Of a stretch of 64,000 nucleotides of DNA, positions 11,423-23,006 are shown piece by piece. Where the stretch lies: NCBI GenBank assembly GCA_034401135.1, contig JAWZSP010000005.1, forward strand, positions 496,001 through 560,000, in the 5' to 3' direction. This stretch comes from Volutella citrinella (taxonomy: Eukaryota; Ascomycota; Sordariomycetes; Hypocreales; Nectriaceae). Positions within the stretch are counted from its first letter, which is position 1; each line of letters starts with the position of its first letter. Position numbers and translations under genes: made by a program. The notes beneath the pieces are model-generated. The model ran no database searches and was not told the origin of the DNA. It saw only the letters and a program-made list of their open reading frames with translations.

Positions 11423-12735
11423 CTAATACTGTGGCTTTGTGGAAGAAACCGTAACCTCAATCTCTTTGTGGATCCCTCCAAAATGGTGTCTCGGAAGAAT
11501 AATGTTCTCTGAGCTTGCTGCCTCGCTGTGAATGAAATAGCTCTGTCCCACTCGCCACGCATGTGATTGGCTTTGAACACCTAGCCCAATGCTCCCCCCG
11601 CCCGGCCGGGTTTTGTATTCAGCCTTGTTGGATGACATCAGCGAGCCAAAGTAGGGTCTTAGCTTCAGTTGGAGCCAACCCCAAGTCAAAGGCAAGTTGG
11701 AAGTGACAACAGCCACGAACGACTCGCGTACAGCCCAGGAAGCGGCTTGCTTTGCACCATTATTTGGACTCTAGATTTAAATGTCAGAGATATTATCTAG
11801 ACGATGGAGTTTGATGTTTTACCATGAGGATGAGAACGCAGCGGACAACGCCTGCGGCGATGACGAAAATGCCGCCGGAAAACAGCACCATGAGGCCACA
11901 CTTCCTAAGGGGCTTGAGCTGTGAGTTCCAAAGCATAGGGAGGGGTATCAGCAGCAAGTAAACGTCCGTCACGGCGTTCAAGATCATGCTAAGGTATACG
12001 TTCAACTTATTGCGCGCCGGTTCACACCGATCTATTCACACATTTAGAGTGGTTCAGCTAGAGGTACCGCTGAGTGGACGATACTAACCTCCAGGGTCAG
12101 GGTAAATTTGCCAGAGTTTGTAGACGGGCTGGCAATGAAAAATCATCGAGCACACTGCAGCCACGTAGGTTGCGGCGATGAGGAAGAACCCAAAGTATAG
12201 CCGCTTCTTGTAGCTCGTCAACCCATTCTAACAAAAGTTAGTAAATTACATGAGGATATGAAGCTGCCCAGTCTCAACTCACAGTCAGACGGAAATAAAA
12301 GGCACACATTGAGGCCTTGATGAGCCACATGACGGTCAGATATATTGTCCATCCCGCGATCTGAATCTTGGACCCAACAACCCTAACTCGTCAAAATCAG
12401 TTAGCTTGTACCGCAAAGAAAGGCTGTCGCTCAACACGACGGTCGAGTCTGAATATCTCTAACCTCATGCGGTATTCGTCGCTATCTGAGGATAACGCTT
12501 CTCGCTGCTCATCCGTCATGCCGCCGTTGGTCAACCCTCGACATAATGCGCCAAACAGATATGCCAGCAGAGTCTCCGCGGTCAAGGGCACAGTCGTTAT
12601 CAGCATCAAGTAGTCGTCGGCGTCCAGGTTTCGGAAGCCTGCCATCTTCACTCGACAGAATGTGCGGAAGCCGATCATCAGGAGGCTGATGCCCAGGTAG
12701 GTGAAGGACTCGATGAGAAATGGATCGGCAGCCAT
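11423..12735 (-). CDS. Rhodopsin-domain (SAT4/PTH11-like) integral membrane protein
   Basis: I read five exons: 12735-12464, 12382-12283, 12227-12089, 12031-11823 and 11770-11423. The introns are 81, 55, 57 and 52 nt, all frames match, and the protein has 355 residues. It has about seven hydrophobic segments. Hallmarks of this fungal family are the N-terminal RTFCRVKMAGFRNLDADDYL (basic loop then Asp-Asp-Tyr), the cysteine-containing CSMIFHCQPVYKLWQIYPDP, and DRCEPARNKL at the exon 3/4 joint. Next come ILNAVTDVYLLLIPLPMLW and the late ESFVAVVTSNLP block before a soluble tail. Family members include putative receptors as well as proteins of unknown role. No CFEM domain is present, so a PTH11-type surface receptor is possible but not shown. 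Confidence 0.87.
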
Positions 12736-14115
12736 GGCGACAGGTAGTCAGGCTTCAAACTTCGAGGTGAATGCAAAACTAAGCTCGGACCTCGAGATGG
12801 CGGGAAGCCCCTCATATTAACCTCTCACGCAACTGCAGGGGTGGACAACGTGGCAGGTGGGCGTTTGGTCAAATTTCCGCTATTTGGATCAGGCTTTCCA
12901 TAAGCAGACGAATTTTTGGGATGGATTTAGATTTTATGGCCAAACACAGCTGAGCAACGCCCGGCCAGCAGGCGGGCAGGCTCTTCATTCGCTCGGTCCT
13001 GCATTAGGGCTGCCTGGGAGCCTTGACACTGGCTTCTGATCCTTGAGGGCTGTGGGCTCTCTTGGGATCACAGGGCTGGGACTCAGTCGTCAGCAGTTGC
13101 GTGATACTGCAGCAAAGTCGTTGTGGCCAATGATTCGTCTTGACTGGCAGATCCCAGTCATTAATACGCGAGCTCGTAATCTGAGTCTTGCCATCATGTT
13201 GACAACACTATTGTCTCACACCCAGGCTTCTTTTTGATCGGGAGTCGTTGAGACACTGTCTTGCGATCTCGTGGTCTGAAGCTGGCGTCGCCCTGTGCCA
13301 CAAAATCCTGCTGGATGCATGGATGTCTATATCGGGTGCTGGTGCGTGGGGGATGTCTTTTCTCCAGCCAAACTATTGCCGGGGGCATGCGGCGTGGCTT
13401 GCAACCGAGATCCAGGCTATCTCCATCAGATCTAGATCCTCCTCCCCAAGCTCCTTACTAGCCTATTGAAAACTGAAAACGGATGCACGTGCACGATAAG
13501 TTGCCCATGTCAAATCCTAGCCTGTCCCAAACCGGGGGGGTTGGCATCGCATGCGATGCAGGGGAGCGAATCCTTCGGTCATCATCGGGCCTGGACCATT
13601 TATAACCGAGCTGGGTTACGAGTTTCTGACTTTGGACATTGACCTTATCAACAGCTTTATAGGGTGTTTGAATGCGTTACTCTGATTGGTAGCGGCCGAA
13701 AATGACACCTTCAGAAGAGCCTTTTCGGGGAAAGGCATGGATCGAGCAGTGTCACTGGTGAGATATTTCTTCTTACTTTCGCAACTGCAAGGCCATTGTT
13801 CTGCTTACAGGTACGCAGACATCTCCCTGCTAATTTTCTCGCAATGCTCCAGAGTACTAAAATTAACCATTAGGTGGCGTTTATCGAAATGAGTTATCAG
13901 GATGGGCGGCAGGTCACAACAGGCCCGACAGGTTTCGTTCAGCCAAAGTGGGCGAGTCGGAAAGAACAAATCGCCAACTCAGCCTACCTAAAGCCGTCGG
14001 TGGACCTTCTCGCTTTTCCTTGCCGGTTTTCTCTGCTGCTACACTTGCTAAGCAAGGCGGATCCTCAATACAGCGAGGACGCCGCTTCTCTAACAGCCAG
14101 TTCTCCGAAGTCAAG
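12736..14115. other. 1.4-kb spacer
   Basis: The right end of the rhodopsin-type gene's promoter lies here. A TATA-like TTTATAACC occurs near 13600. Open frames are short, overlap each other and resemble no family that I know. Confidence 0.4.
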
Positions 14116-14594
14116 ATGAACCCAGACGGTTATTTTCTGATCTTTGTTGAGAACATGATACTAACGCCAGCCATTCCCTGGAACAGAGAATGGAGAGACG
14201 CCTTTGCACAGAGATACGCTGCGGCGACGACAAGAAGCCGTGCCCCCAAGTGTAGCGTTATTGTCGGGACAGGATCTGAGGAAATGAGCTTTTATCAATC
14301 ACTCAGTATGTTATGTTGCAGGCAATCCAACCGAAGTCTAGCCATTTTTTTATCAATTGGCTGACGAATACAGGCGCCAGGCTCACACAGGTGCACGATG
14401 AGACCGAGAAGGCGAGGGCGGTCCAAGCCATAGAGCTTTCATCTCACAGGGTTGAATACAAGGTATTCCCAGAGCCAGTGCTTCCGCCATGTCCTCGGTA
14501 TGCAGTCTTTGGGTTACTGATAGTCGATTTGACATACCTTTTCGGGGGGTCCAGACCAAAACCGGCACGGAATCAAAGACAAAAAAATTACTAA
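14116..14594 (+). CDS. Possible two-exon orphan gene, 136 aa
   Basis: The exons would be 14116-14305 and 14374-14594. A 68-nt intron with GTATGT at the donor and GCTGACGAATACAG at the acceptor joins them in frame up to a TAA. The product starts MNPDGYFLIFVEN and contains a charged stretch (HDETEKARAVQAIEL). I do not recognise a family. Support comes only from the canonical intron and the open frame on both sides. The minus-strand frame at 14629-14931 (100 codons with a true ATG) is a separate unproven candidate just downstream. Confidence 0.35.
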
Positions 14595-15164
14595 CCGGGT
14601 AGGATATTTCGAAAGATTCGCACAGTTTTTACTCGTGTATAAGAGGGTGAGCCGTCAAGATAGCCTTCCGAAGTTCCACCTCCACCAAGCGAGCAAGCTT
14701 GATTCCAGCCTTCAGATCCGCATGTTCATACGCCGCCAGCTGAACAATTCCGCATTTGTAATCGCCGCGGTCTGTGCCTGATTCTGGAAGCCTTGCGGGC
14801 TTTTCTATTGGGCCAAGGGTTAGTGCAGCCCCAGGCACAAATCGCGTCATGTGTGACACGGTCCATTTTCGGGCAAGGCCGGTCTCTGAATTGATGGGTT
14901 GACTCACTCGTGCGGGGAGGAAAGTTTGCATGGGTCGGATAGGGACTGCATTAGTCGGATGATGATTGCATTGGTCGGAAGAGGGCTAGCATCTACCATC
15001 GTCCAACAATTACCAATGATTACCAGAAGTTCAATAAGCCACCAATTGCAATGTAGTCAACTACAAAGGCGGTACGTGCTACAAGCTGCTTTGAACTTGC
15101 TAGTGAATATCTCTGCCTGTGTTAGTATTTCACGTTAGATACGCAATCAGCATTGTCCAACACA

Positions 15165-15760
15165 ATGGAGACGCCCACCGACCCACCAGTCGTGACGGAC
15201 CCATCGGCGCAAAATCCATTGACTGACAGGGAGTTCAAAGTATACAACCGCCTAGCCGAGAAGATGACGTATTTCGTAAGTGGAAGTCTTCCAGGTTTAC
15301 ATTACAAGCCTAATGTACTCCAAAGCACAACCACTTCAAGGATATCTGGCAGTTCCTCAAGACCGTCTGCGATGCCGAGACATTGCCCTCAGATGTAACC
15401 CATATTGAGATTATTCGCAAAGGAATATCATTTTGCGACGGGCTCGAAAATCATCACAACATCGAGGAGTCCTATCTCTTCCCCATCCTCTCAGCCAAGA
15501 TGCCAGAGTTCAGCCGCAACGAAGACTGTCTCCTCATCGAGCAGCACAAGGTCATCCACGAGGGCCTGAGCAAAATGATGGAGTATCTACTGTCGTGCTA
15601 CTCTTCTCCGCGGAGCCTGGACCTGAAGGTGCTGAAATCCAAGATGGATGGCTGGGAAGAAGTGCTTCTGGCGCATCTGGACGAGGAAGTGCGGACGCTG
15701 GGTGCAGAGAATATGCGACGCTATTGGACGCCATTGGAGGTTAGCAGGATCTTCATGTAA
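15165..15760 (+). CDS. Hemerythrin-like HHE-domain protein
   Basis: Two exons, 15165-15275 and 15326-15760, with a 50-nt intron (GTAAGT, CCTAAT branch, AAAG end), encode 181 residues. The fold is a four-helix bundle that binds a di-iron or other metal centre. Candidate ligands are His38/His40 right after the splice, His80, His81 and Glu84 in ENHHNIEE, the two histidines of EQHKVIHEGL, and the His and Glu of LLAHLDEEV. The arrangement of these repeated His/Glu motifs on predicted helices fits fungal hemerythrin-like proteins. No targeting signal is visible, so it is probably cytosolic. An oxygen, nitric oxide or iron-related role is an inference from the family. The first true ATG is at 15165. 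Confidence 0.85.
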
Positions 15761-16202
15761 TAGAATCGTTATTTATCTATCGTCAATGTGGGTGACGTGA
15801 CCCCAAAGCCGATGGGGACTTTGCCGAATATCTGCTAAGGGGTGACAGGTCGACGACGGTGAACCGAAAAAAAGAATTTTCAGCCAAGACTTTCGGATCA
15901 AGCCGCTCCCTGCCATTCTATGAATACATGTTTATTAATTAACAATAGGTGGCGCGTGCGGCTGAGTCTGCGCCATCGGCATCGTCGAATTTCCCATTGT
16001 CCGAGCCAAAAGTCCGTATCCTGAACACGAGCCGCTCCACAATCGCCTTTACTCGGCGGAGTTTTTATCTCGACTCGGAAGTTTCATACAAAGTAATATA
16101 ATATAGGACTAAGATGAAATATTGATACGATTGCAAACCATCTTGAACTCGTTGCTCTATTGCATCGAACGCTTCCCAGTCATCGTCACTTCATCGTCCG
16201 CC

Positions 16203-16640
16203 ATGGCCCAAACTCAGCCCACCCAGATGCCCGTTCTAAACGACGATGGAGGATCTACCGTCCACTGCGAAACCCTAAAGTGGCTTCCTCTGGCCCCTCA
16301 AATCAGCCTCAAGCTCGTCAAGTCTGTGCCAGAGACGGGGGCTTTTGTCGTCCTCATTAAGGCTGAGAAGGGCGGAGTCCTCCCACGCCACCGACATGTT
16401 GCAAGTTCTGAGATCTACATCATCAAAGGCGAGGGCCTACATCCACAAGCCGGTCATTATTCACAGGGAGACTACGTCACGGAGCCCGAGGGTGCCGTCC
16501 ACGACCCGTTGGAGTTTCACATCGAGACGGAGATGCTGATGATGAGCCAAGGTCCCTCGGAATTTCTGGATGAAAATGACAACGTCGTGTCAGTGATGAA
16601 TCTGGCTATGCTGCAAGGTCTTGCCTCACGAGGTGGATAA
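16203..16640 (+). CDS. Small single-domain cupin protein
   Basis: One exon encodes 145 residues. The ATG at 16203 has an ideal context (CCGCCATGG); upstream in-frame codons contain no ATG. The single cupin barrel has the metal-site residues of the ChrR-like or acetylacetone/dihydroxyacetophenone dioxygenase-like group. These are the two histidines of LPRHRHVASSE, the Glu of SEIYIIKG, and a later His in EGAVHDPLEFH. It is likely a cytosolic metal-dependent protein, but the substrate is unknown. It lies in an isolated position, with non-coding sequence for 0.4 kb upstream and 0.8 kb downstream. Confidence 0.8.
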   Translation: MAQTQPTQMPVLNDDGGSTVHCETLKWLPLAPQISLKLVKSVPETGAFVVLIKAEKGGVLPRHRHVASSEIYIIKGEGLHPQAGHYSQGDYVTEPEGAVHDPLEFHIETEMLMMSQGPSEFLDENDNVVSVMNLAMLQGLASRGG

Positions 16641-17417
16641 GTTGTGTATATTATTAGTCATGTCAAGGATCCGAGGCAACAGGTGCAAATAGTATTATCT
16701 TCACGCAAGTTACGCCAGGGGCCTCGTCATTGGTTATGATTGCACCAGAAGCCCTCAGGGAGTGGCTTCCTGGTTTGCTAATCATAACAATCATACTTTT
16801 TTCGAGGCAAGATCATAGTTCTCCTCTCAATGGTTAGGGCCATGACGGCGTCGGGACATTAAGGTAATAAATAAATCCCATTACTGGGAGTCGTAGCTGC
16901 GGTTTTGCACGGTTGAAAATTGCAGCTCTGGTAAATGTTTTGGAATGTATGGAGTCAATCCCCAGGCAAGTTTTTCAGAAGACCTAATATCGTTGTTGCG
17001 CGACTCACCCTTGTCCATAATGGTCTATCCCTGACAAGCAGACTAACAGCCTCCAGAATCATACTACACCGTCCTTCACATAGTCAGATGAATATTAGTA
17101 GCCAAGACTTATTCTTCCACTTGGACATAGAGCCGTTAAAGCCTTTCTACGCCGCGTTGGCCGTGCTTGTTGAAGGGGTATCTCACTGGGCTGGGTCATT
17201 GTGTGCGTTGGCCAAATGATATTAATGTACACTTCCATTCCTGCTAGTCTAGCTTCGCTGCGCCTCTATATACATCGCCTGCCAATTGTATATTATATCC
17301 CAGCATGCCTGCGTCCTCGACCAAACCACTCCCAGGAGCGATCCATTTGCTTGACAATATCGGGCGCTGTTGCTGATCGGCTCTTGTGCGACGATTCCCA
17401 TGAACTCAGAATATCGA
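16641..17417. other. 0.8-kb spacer
   Basis: This AT-rich non-coding DNA lies between the 3' ends of two converging genes. I see nothing specific. Confidence 0.45.
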
Positions 17418-17869
17418 TCATTGCTCCCTGGGGGGAAACTTGGCATACTCGATCTTGTAGTGCTCCCCTTCGTAGTTCCACGTGCCGTTGAAATAGCCGC
17501 CTTCGACGACGCATTGCTTGATGATATCATCAACCGCGATCTATATTCCTGGTCAGCTACCAGTCACGATCTCTTGGGATGGTAAGAAAAATGGATAATT
17601 ACCTCACAGTACTTCCGAGCCGCAGGATCATTTTCAGTGTTCGCGCTCATTGTGATGGCGGAATTACCAACCCCAGTCGTGACGTAGCCGCTGCAGTCCT
17701 TTGTAGTAGTGCATGCTGTATTCTGGCACACCCTCTGCTTGAGCATTCTGTAAAACCTTGTCTCTGGCGGGAAGCCAATGTCTGGGCCACCCTGATCGCC
17801 GAGACAGTCGGCTGCCAAAGAGAGCTGCATCAAGCTGGCGCAAGTGGCGAGGAGGGGGAGAAGCTTCAT
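17418..17869 (-). CDS. Small secreted cysteine-rich protein (effector-like)
   Basis: Two exons, 17869-17603 and 17540-17418, join in phase 0 over a 62-nt intron and give 129 residues. The N-terminus is a strong signal peptide (MKLLPLLATCASLMQLSLA, cleavage probably after Ala-Ala). The mature part has six cysteines: DC, RVC, TAC, DC, KYC and QC. These could form three disulfides. It ends with an aromatic and Gly-rich segment (GGYFNGTWNYEGEHYK). Size, secretion signal and cysteine content match apoplastic effector-like or surface proteins of fungi. I do not recognise a named family, though a distant Ecp2-like relation is possible. A TATATA box at about 17964-17969 lies 100 bases upstream of the start on this strand. 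Confidence 0.78.
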
Positions 17870-18958
17870 GTTGGCGGTGATGCACAGCAGTTCTGGTTGG
17901 AGATTTGGGTGGGGTTGTGGTTGAAAGTGAGAAGTCAGTGGATACCAGGGAGTCGAGATGGACTATATAAGTTGCGCCATCTATTTCTAAAATGAGGGGC
18001 CGGAAGGATTTGGTGAACACGGATGGACGGTGGCAGCCAAAACCGTGACTGAGTCGGCCACCATCTTCTCCAACGTGCTAGTTTGGCTAGCCGTTTCGGC
18101 TAATAAGGATCGCTCGGTCCTTAAATCGAAAATAGTTCTGTTGCTAGCCAAATCATGACGTCTAGCCCGGCGGCAAGGACTACGGTCTGTCAGAATGTTG
18201 CATTTTAGTCAACAAGTACGGGTTCTAAGGATCCGGGATTCCCCAATACTAGCTCCAGGTTTTTTTTTTCCCTCATGCCTTTTATTATGCACATATACAA
18301 GGGCGAATAGACTATGCCGCCACTTGTCAGGTTGAAGGAGTGAAGGATAAATAAGCCGCCAACGAATAAGTTCAAGGATCCTGATCCTTCGGAAATAAAT
18401 ATTCCTACTAATAATACCTGACTAAAACTGTGTCAGGGAGTGCCTACTGCTGAGCCCTGAGATGTTTCATATCGTTTGACTAATAATTCCTCTTGTTCCT
18501 ACAGCCTATCCTAAGCGGTTTGTATACCTTGACACCAGTGGTCTAGCAATTTGCCCAGGCGGAGTGCCCGCAATATCAAGCTTAACTAACTAGCGCAGCA
18601 TCGTAGGCTCCAGGCAAAAAGAGCACCAGCATGAGGTAGGCAAGCAGCGGCCGCTGGCTCCACTTCATGGGCTGAGCCGCCAGCCTTTGGGCACTCGACA
18701 GCGACAGCGTCTATTATTGGGCGCACAGAATCGCTTCCCTTGCCCTGCATCCGCAGCGTTACTCTATCTAGCATTGTGTGCTCAGCCGCTGCCGACTGTG
18801 ACAACTCTGTCGCCTGCAAGTTCTCACCTCAGTCATTTGCATCAAAACCCCGACAAGAGCCCTCCATCCACACATCACACATCCCAACTGCATCTCTTCA
18901 GCGGCCAGCGACCGGCGACCACAATCACCGAACCGCCCTCTCGCAGAATCCCGTCGCA
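17870..18958. other. 1.1-kb AT-rich spacer
   Basis: This holds the promoter of the secreted protein gene and AT-rich sequence with a T tract at about 18261. No gene is supported. Confidence 0.45.
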
Positions 18959-19248
18959 ATGGCACTCCTGCCCAAGGTTGCTGGGCAAAAGCTCACCTTC
19001 GCCTCAGCGCCCACAGCTGCCTCCGCCATCAAGCACACAGCGCGCACACTCCGGAGCTCTACGTCGACTACGTCTGCCCCTTCTTCGCCGAGTTTTTCAA
19101 GACACTCAACACATGCGTCTTCACTATGAAGTATCGGTCCCCAGTTTCGCTTGCCCCTACTCGTGCAGACTGTGTCCGCACCTCGACCGCATTTTCCCTT
19201 CTGTGGCTCCTTACGCCTCTTCACCAGATCAACAACTTTCTAGACTAG
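18959..19248 (+). pseudogene. Truncated, frameshifted DsbA/thioredoxin-like fragment
   Basis: The ATG at 18959 begins MALLPKVAGQKLTFASAP, which matches the start of a widespread fungal DsbA-like (thioredoxin-fold) oxidoreductase family. The next expected block (ELYVDYVCPFFAEFFKT, positions about 19054-19104) is present but in a different frame, shifted by one base at about 19040. After that the frame reads on to a TAG at 19246, but the similarity fades and the rest of the roughly 200-residue family is missing. No intron with usable sites repairs the frame. I therefore call it a decayed fragment. An undetected splice is the alternative. Confidence 0.65.
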
Positions 19249-19665
19249 TCCGTGCAGGCAGCAAAAGCCGTGCGAACAGGCTGTAAATACGGAAGTCAGC
19301 TGCCAATATCAATCAGATTGGTAAGCATCAGCTCCATGATGGGGAATTCTCACGCCTCGGACATTTCGAGAAAAGAGGGGGTTGATAAAAGTCCGATGAC
19401 ACCGACGAGCCGGACCGAGGACCCGACACAAACGAGCAGCAGTCGGCGATTCGATTGCAAATCAAATGCTTGGCAGGCCCCCACATAACCTCAGCTGAGG
19501 GGCCGAGAACTGTTGTCAACCTGGAATAGATTCCGCTGTGGCGTGTTGAGTCAGAATCGCATTTGCTATAAGAAGAGCGATGTGCCGCACTCTGCTGTTG
19601 ACCGGCTTCAGCAGCATCCGCAGATCCCTCGGCATCACCATCAGCATCACGATCCGCCAGCCACA
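19249..19665. other. Promoter region of the MBL-fold hydrolase
   Basis: About 0.4 kb of non-coding sequence with no recognisable gene. The region just before the start is CA-rich (GGCATCACCATCAGCATCACG). Confidence 0.4.
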
Positions 19666-20785
19666 ATGAACCAGCTACAAGAGGTGGACAAGATCGAGAT
19701 CACCGTCATCATAAATGACGAAATCGACCAAATCTCTCCCAGCCCGAATCCCCTCGTCAAGCACGCCCAGTCATTCGCCGGCGTCCCGCTCTCGCGCATC
19801 GATGATCCGGACAAGCGGGCGGGCGCCAAGCTGGAGATGCCCATGCACAACATCTGCTGCGGCGCACACGGCATCTCGCTTCTCATTGTATGAGCTTCCA
19901 GTCTGGGCTTGGTCGTGGCACTGACAGCGTCCAGACAGTACATGCCAACGGAGAAAAGCAGTCTCTCCTCTTCGACACCGGACCCGAGCCGGGCTTCCTT
20001 GAGACCAACATCCAGCGACTCGGTCTGGACTTGGCAGACGTTGGCGTGATAGTCTTGTCTCACTGGCACAGGGACCACTCTGGCGGCCTCATCTCTGCCA
20101 TCAAGATCGCGAACCAAGGGCGTCAGGGCGACAGCCGCATCGTAGTTGATGTTCCGCCCAACCGCCCGGACTTTCGAGGAGTCATGTTCCACGAGCCCAT
20201 TTCTCTTCAAGCGGATCCAACCTTTGAAGAAATCGAGGCCGCCGGTGCAAAACTGGAGACGTTCCCAGAGGCCCGCACAGTATTAAATAATACTTTTCTC
20301 GTCTCAGGCGAGATCCCCAGGTTGACCGAGTACGAGAAGGGAATACCAGGTGGCATCCGCCTCGATTCTTCTACCGGCAAGTGGGAATCCGATGAGCTCA
20401 TCTCGGAAGAGCGCTATGTCATGTGCAAGATCAAGGGTAATGCTGGAATCCATCCTCTGACATTCTCACATTTGCTGATATGCCTGAAATAGACAAGGGC
20501 CTTGTAGTCTTCACTGGCTGCAGCCATGCCGGATTGATTAACATTGCAAACGACGCAGTGAAGCTCGGCGCCGGCAGCCCACTCCACGCCATCGTCGGGG
20601 GCTACCACCTCGCAGATGCCACGGACGAAAAGATGCGCCGCACCATGGCCGATCTTCACAAGGCGGACCCGACGCTGTTGCTCCCCGGCCACTGCACGGG
20701 TTGGCGCTTCAAAGGAATGGTGGACAGGGAGATGCCAGGCAGGATGGCGCCCATCTTTGGAGGAACTCGTTACGAGTTGGAGTAA
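19666..20785 (+). CDS. Metallo-beta-lactamase-fold hydrolase
   Basis: Three exons, 19666-19887, 19935-20436 and 20493-20785, give 338 residues. The introns are 47 and 56 nt (phases 0 and 1). The metal-binding signature SHWHRDHSGG supplies His117, His119, Asp121 and His122. Further ligands are expected in TGCSHAGLINI and LLPGHCTGW. The overall order resembles the archaeal-type dihydropterin synthase-like subgroup of the superfamily (an FDTG block before the HxHxDH motif and GCSHAG after). The substrate is unknown, and family members hydrolyse varied esters and lactones. It stands 0.46 kb upstream of a co-oriented FAD monooxygenase. Confidence 0.88.
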
Positions 20786-21246
20786 TGACGTGTATTCTAG
20801 CAGCCATCGGTTTATTCAAGTCCGGTGACAATTTAGGAGCAGTTGCGTGCGGGGGGGGACGCGGTGGTTGCATTGCATTAGACGCTGCGGGCATCTCCGT
20901 CGCATTCGCAACACCCAAGGCCTGAGCGAGTATCTCCGGTTGGGTACGTACCTAATCGCGGGGTCCGGGTCCAACGACTCGGCAATGGCGCCATATGATT
21001 GGCTCAGTCCTCAATATTCGTGTGCGAGTGCGAGCTATGACGTTGTTTTTCACCTACAGCTTAGCGAATATCCCGACCGTTGGCTTCGGTATATTGCGAT
21101 GGAAACAATATAAAGGCATCATGACTCCTCACCAAGATAGATCATCATCAACAACAAGCACTCTCATCTCCAGCATAGTCTCTTATTTGAGCATCAACAA
21201 CACAAACACTTTTACCACCACTCCCCATCTTTTACACATCTCCGCA
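20786..21246. promoter_or_regulatory. Spacer with TATA box before the FAD monooxygenase
   Basis: A TATAAA at 21109-21114 stands about 135 bases before the monooxygenase ATG and is followed by an A/C-rich leader rich in CAACA, typical of a fungal 5' UTR. The open frame runs on upstream of the ATG but is unlikely to be translated. Confidence 0.5.
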
Positions 21247-22661
21247 ATGAGCTCCTCCCCATTCCGAGCAATTGTCGTCGGCGGCGGCCCTGTAGGCCTC
21301 ACCACTGCCCACGCACTCTCCCGAGCAGGCATCGACTTTGTCATGCTTGAGCGACGACCCAACGTTGTCATCGACGCTGGGTCCAACTTGGTTCTCATGC
21401 CCATGGCCCTGCGCTCGCTATATCAGCTTGGCCTTGGAGCTGCACTCGACAGCGTCAGCTCCCCCATTGGCCGCATCGACCGGTTCAGCCACAGCGGCAA
21501 GTCTATGGGCGACTTGCAGTGGTTCGAGCTGAACAAGGAAAAGTAAGATGGCAACCACCACCTTTATTTCCAGTCGCTAACCACCACATTTACTACAGCT
21601 TCGGCGCATACCCAAGAGTCATCAGCCGACACGACCTCACAAATGTCCTCTACACCAGCCTCCCCTCAGACGTCCAAGCAAAGATTATCTGCGACAAAAA
21701 GGTCTCCGACATCAGCACAACCACCGACGGCGTCAAGGTCGATTGCGCCGACGGCACCAGCTACACCGGCTCCATCATCATCGGCGCAGACGGCGCACAC
21801 AGCCTGATCCGAGACCGCATGCGCACCGTCGCCCTGGACGCCGGCTCATCAGACATCAACGACGAGCAGCCCTTCCTGACCACCTATCGCGCCCTCTGGC
21901 TTCGCTTCCCCACCTCGACTTCGACCGGCTTGGAGGCTGGAACCACATGCGAGACCCATGGCCTCAACGCCGCGACGCAGCTCTTCGCCGGCGAGGACAC
22001 GGCCGTGATTGCCCTCTACGAGCGCCTCAACAAGCCCACGCGCGAGCGCCTCCGCTTCACCCAGGCCGACCAGGACGCCATTGTCGCGCGCTGGGGCCAC
22101 CTGCCGCTCCTCCGCGACGGGCAGCTCTCCCTGCGCCAGGCCTACGACGCCAAGATCCAGTCCGGGCTGGTCAGCCTCGAGGAGGGTGTTGTGAAGCACT
22201 GGAGCTGGGGCGGCCGCATCGTCCTGGCGGGCGATGCCGCCCACAAGTTCACGCCCAGCACGGGCGCCGGCTGCAACAATGGCATGGTTGACGTCGTCGT
22301 GCTGGTCAATGAGCTGCACACCGCCTTCCAGGAGAGCCAGCGGGAGATGGACGACCCGGAGGCGACGCCTGATGAGAAGCGCATCGCGGCCGCCTTCGAG
22401 GCATACCAGGACGCTCGGTACGACCAAGTTGTCGACGGCTGCAAGGGCGCCGGCGTCGTCACAGCGCTGTCGACGTGGCAGAACGCGGGGATGAAGCTCT
22501 TCAGCCGCTACCTGCTGCCATATCACGGCCTCCAGAGATTCCTATCGGGCCAGTTCACGGCCAATGTTGCGAGCACGCCGCCGTATAGCTTCGTCCAAGG
22601 CGAGGAGCGCATCGTCGGCAAGGTGGCCTGGGAGCAGCCAATTCCGTCTCTCGTTTTCTAA
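21247..22661 (+). CDS. FAD-dependent monooxygenase (PHBH-like)
   Basis: Two exons, 21247-21542 and 21599-22661, join in phase 2 over a 56-nt intron and encode 452 residues, a normal length for the family. This soluble flavoenzyme hydroxylates or oxidises a small molecule with NAD(P)H and O2. The dinucleotide fold is at the start (VVGGGPVGL, Gly12-Gly17), ending with the acidic residue of LERRP. The DG motif is IIGADGAHSLIRDRM, and the GD motif that contacts the ribityl chain is VLAGDAAHKFTPSTGAG. The start at 21247 places the GxGxxG the usual ten or so residues in. Relatives act in secondary metabolism and in breakdown of aromatic compounds, but the substrate here is unknown. Its neighbours are an MBL hydrolase and an MFS permease. 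Confidence 0.92.
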
Positions 22662-23006
22662 GTCTGCATTGACCAGTGTGGATGAATGTGTTGCATTTGA
22701 ATAGGTGTCGGGATCTCATTTTCATTATTGTAATTGTTTGTACTATTAGCCACATAGATTTCCAAATTAGACGTGTATCTCCTTCAAACTGCATTCATTG
22801 AACATTGGCATCATAATCAGGGGCCGTTAGAGACCCAAGATCGGATTGAGCTTTGGATCCTCTGCGGTATGGCATCGAGCTCTCGACTCCTTGCCCTAGC
22901 GTCGTCCCAAGTGAAGTTTGGATTGGTATCCTTACCCTCGCTCCAACTTTTTGTCTATATACACGCCTTGGTCGTCCTACTAGGCTCTATTCGAATTCGA
23001 GCTTGG
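22662..23006. other. Convergent spacer
   Basis: About 0.35 kb lies between two converging stop codons. No gene is present. Confidence 0.5.

Noticed and set aside
20995..21246. Upstream extension of the FAD monooxygenase from an earlier ATG
   Set aside because: The extension crosses a TATA box and a CAACA-rich leader, and would put more than 90 residues before the FAD motif, unlike the family.
21849..22526. Minus-strand open frame of 225 codons
   Set aside because: It lies wholly inside the FAD monooxygenase exon on the other strand and has no domain.
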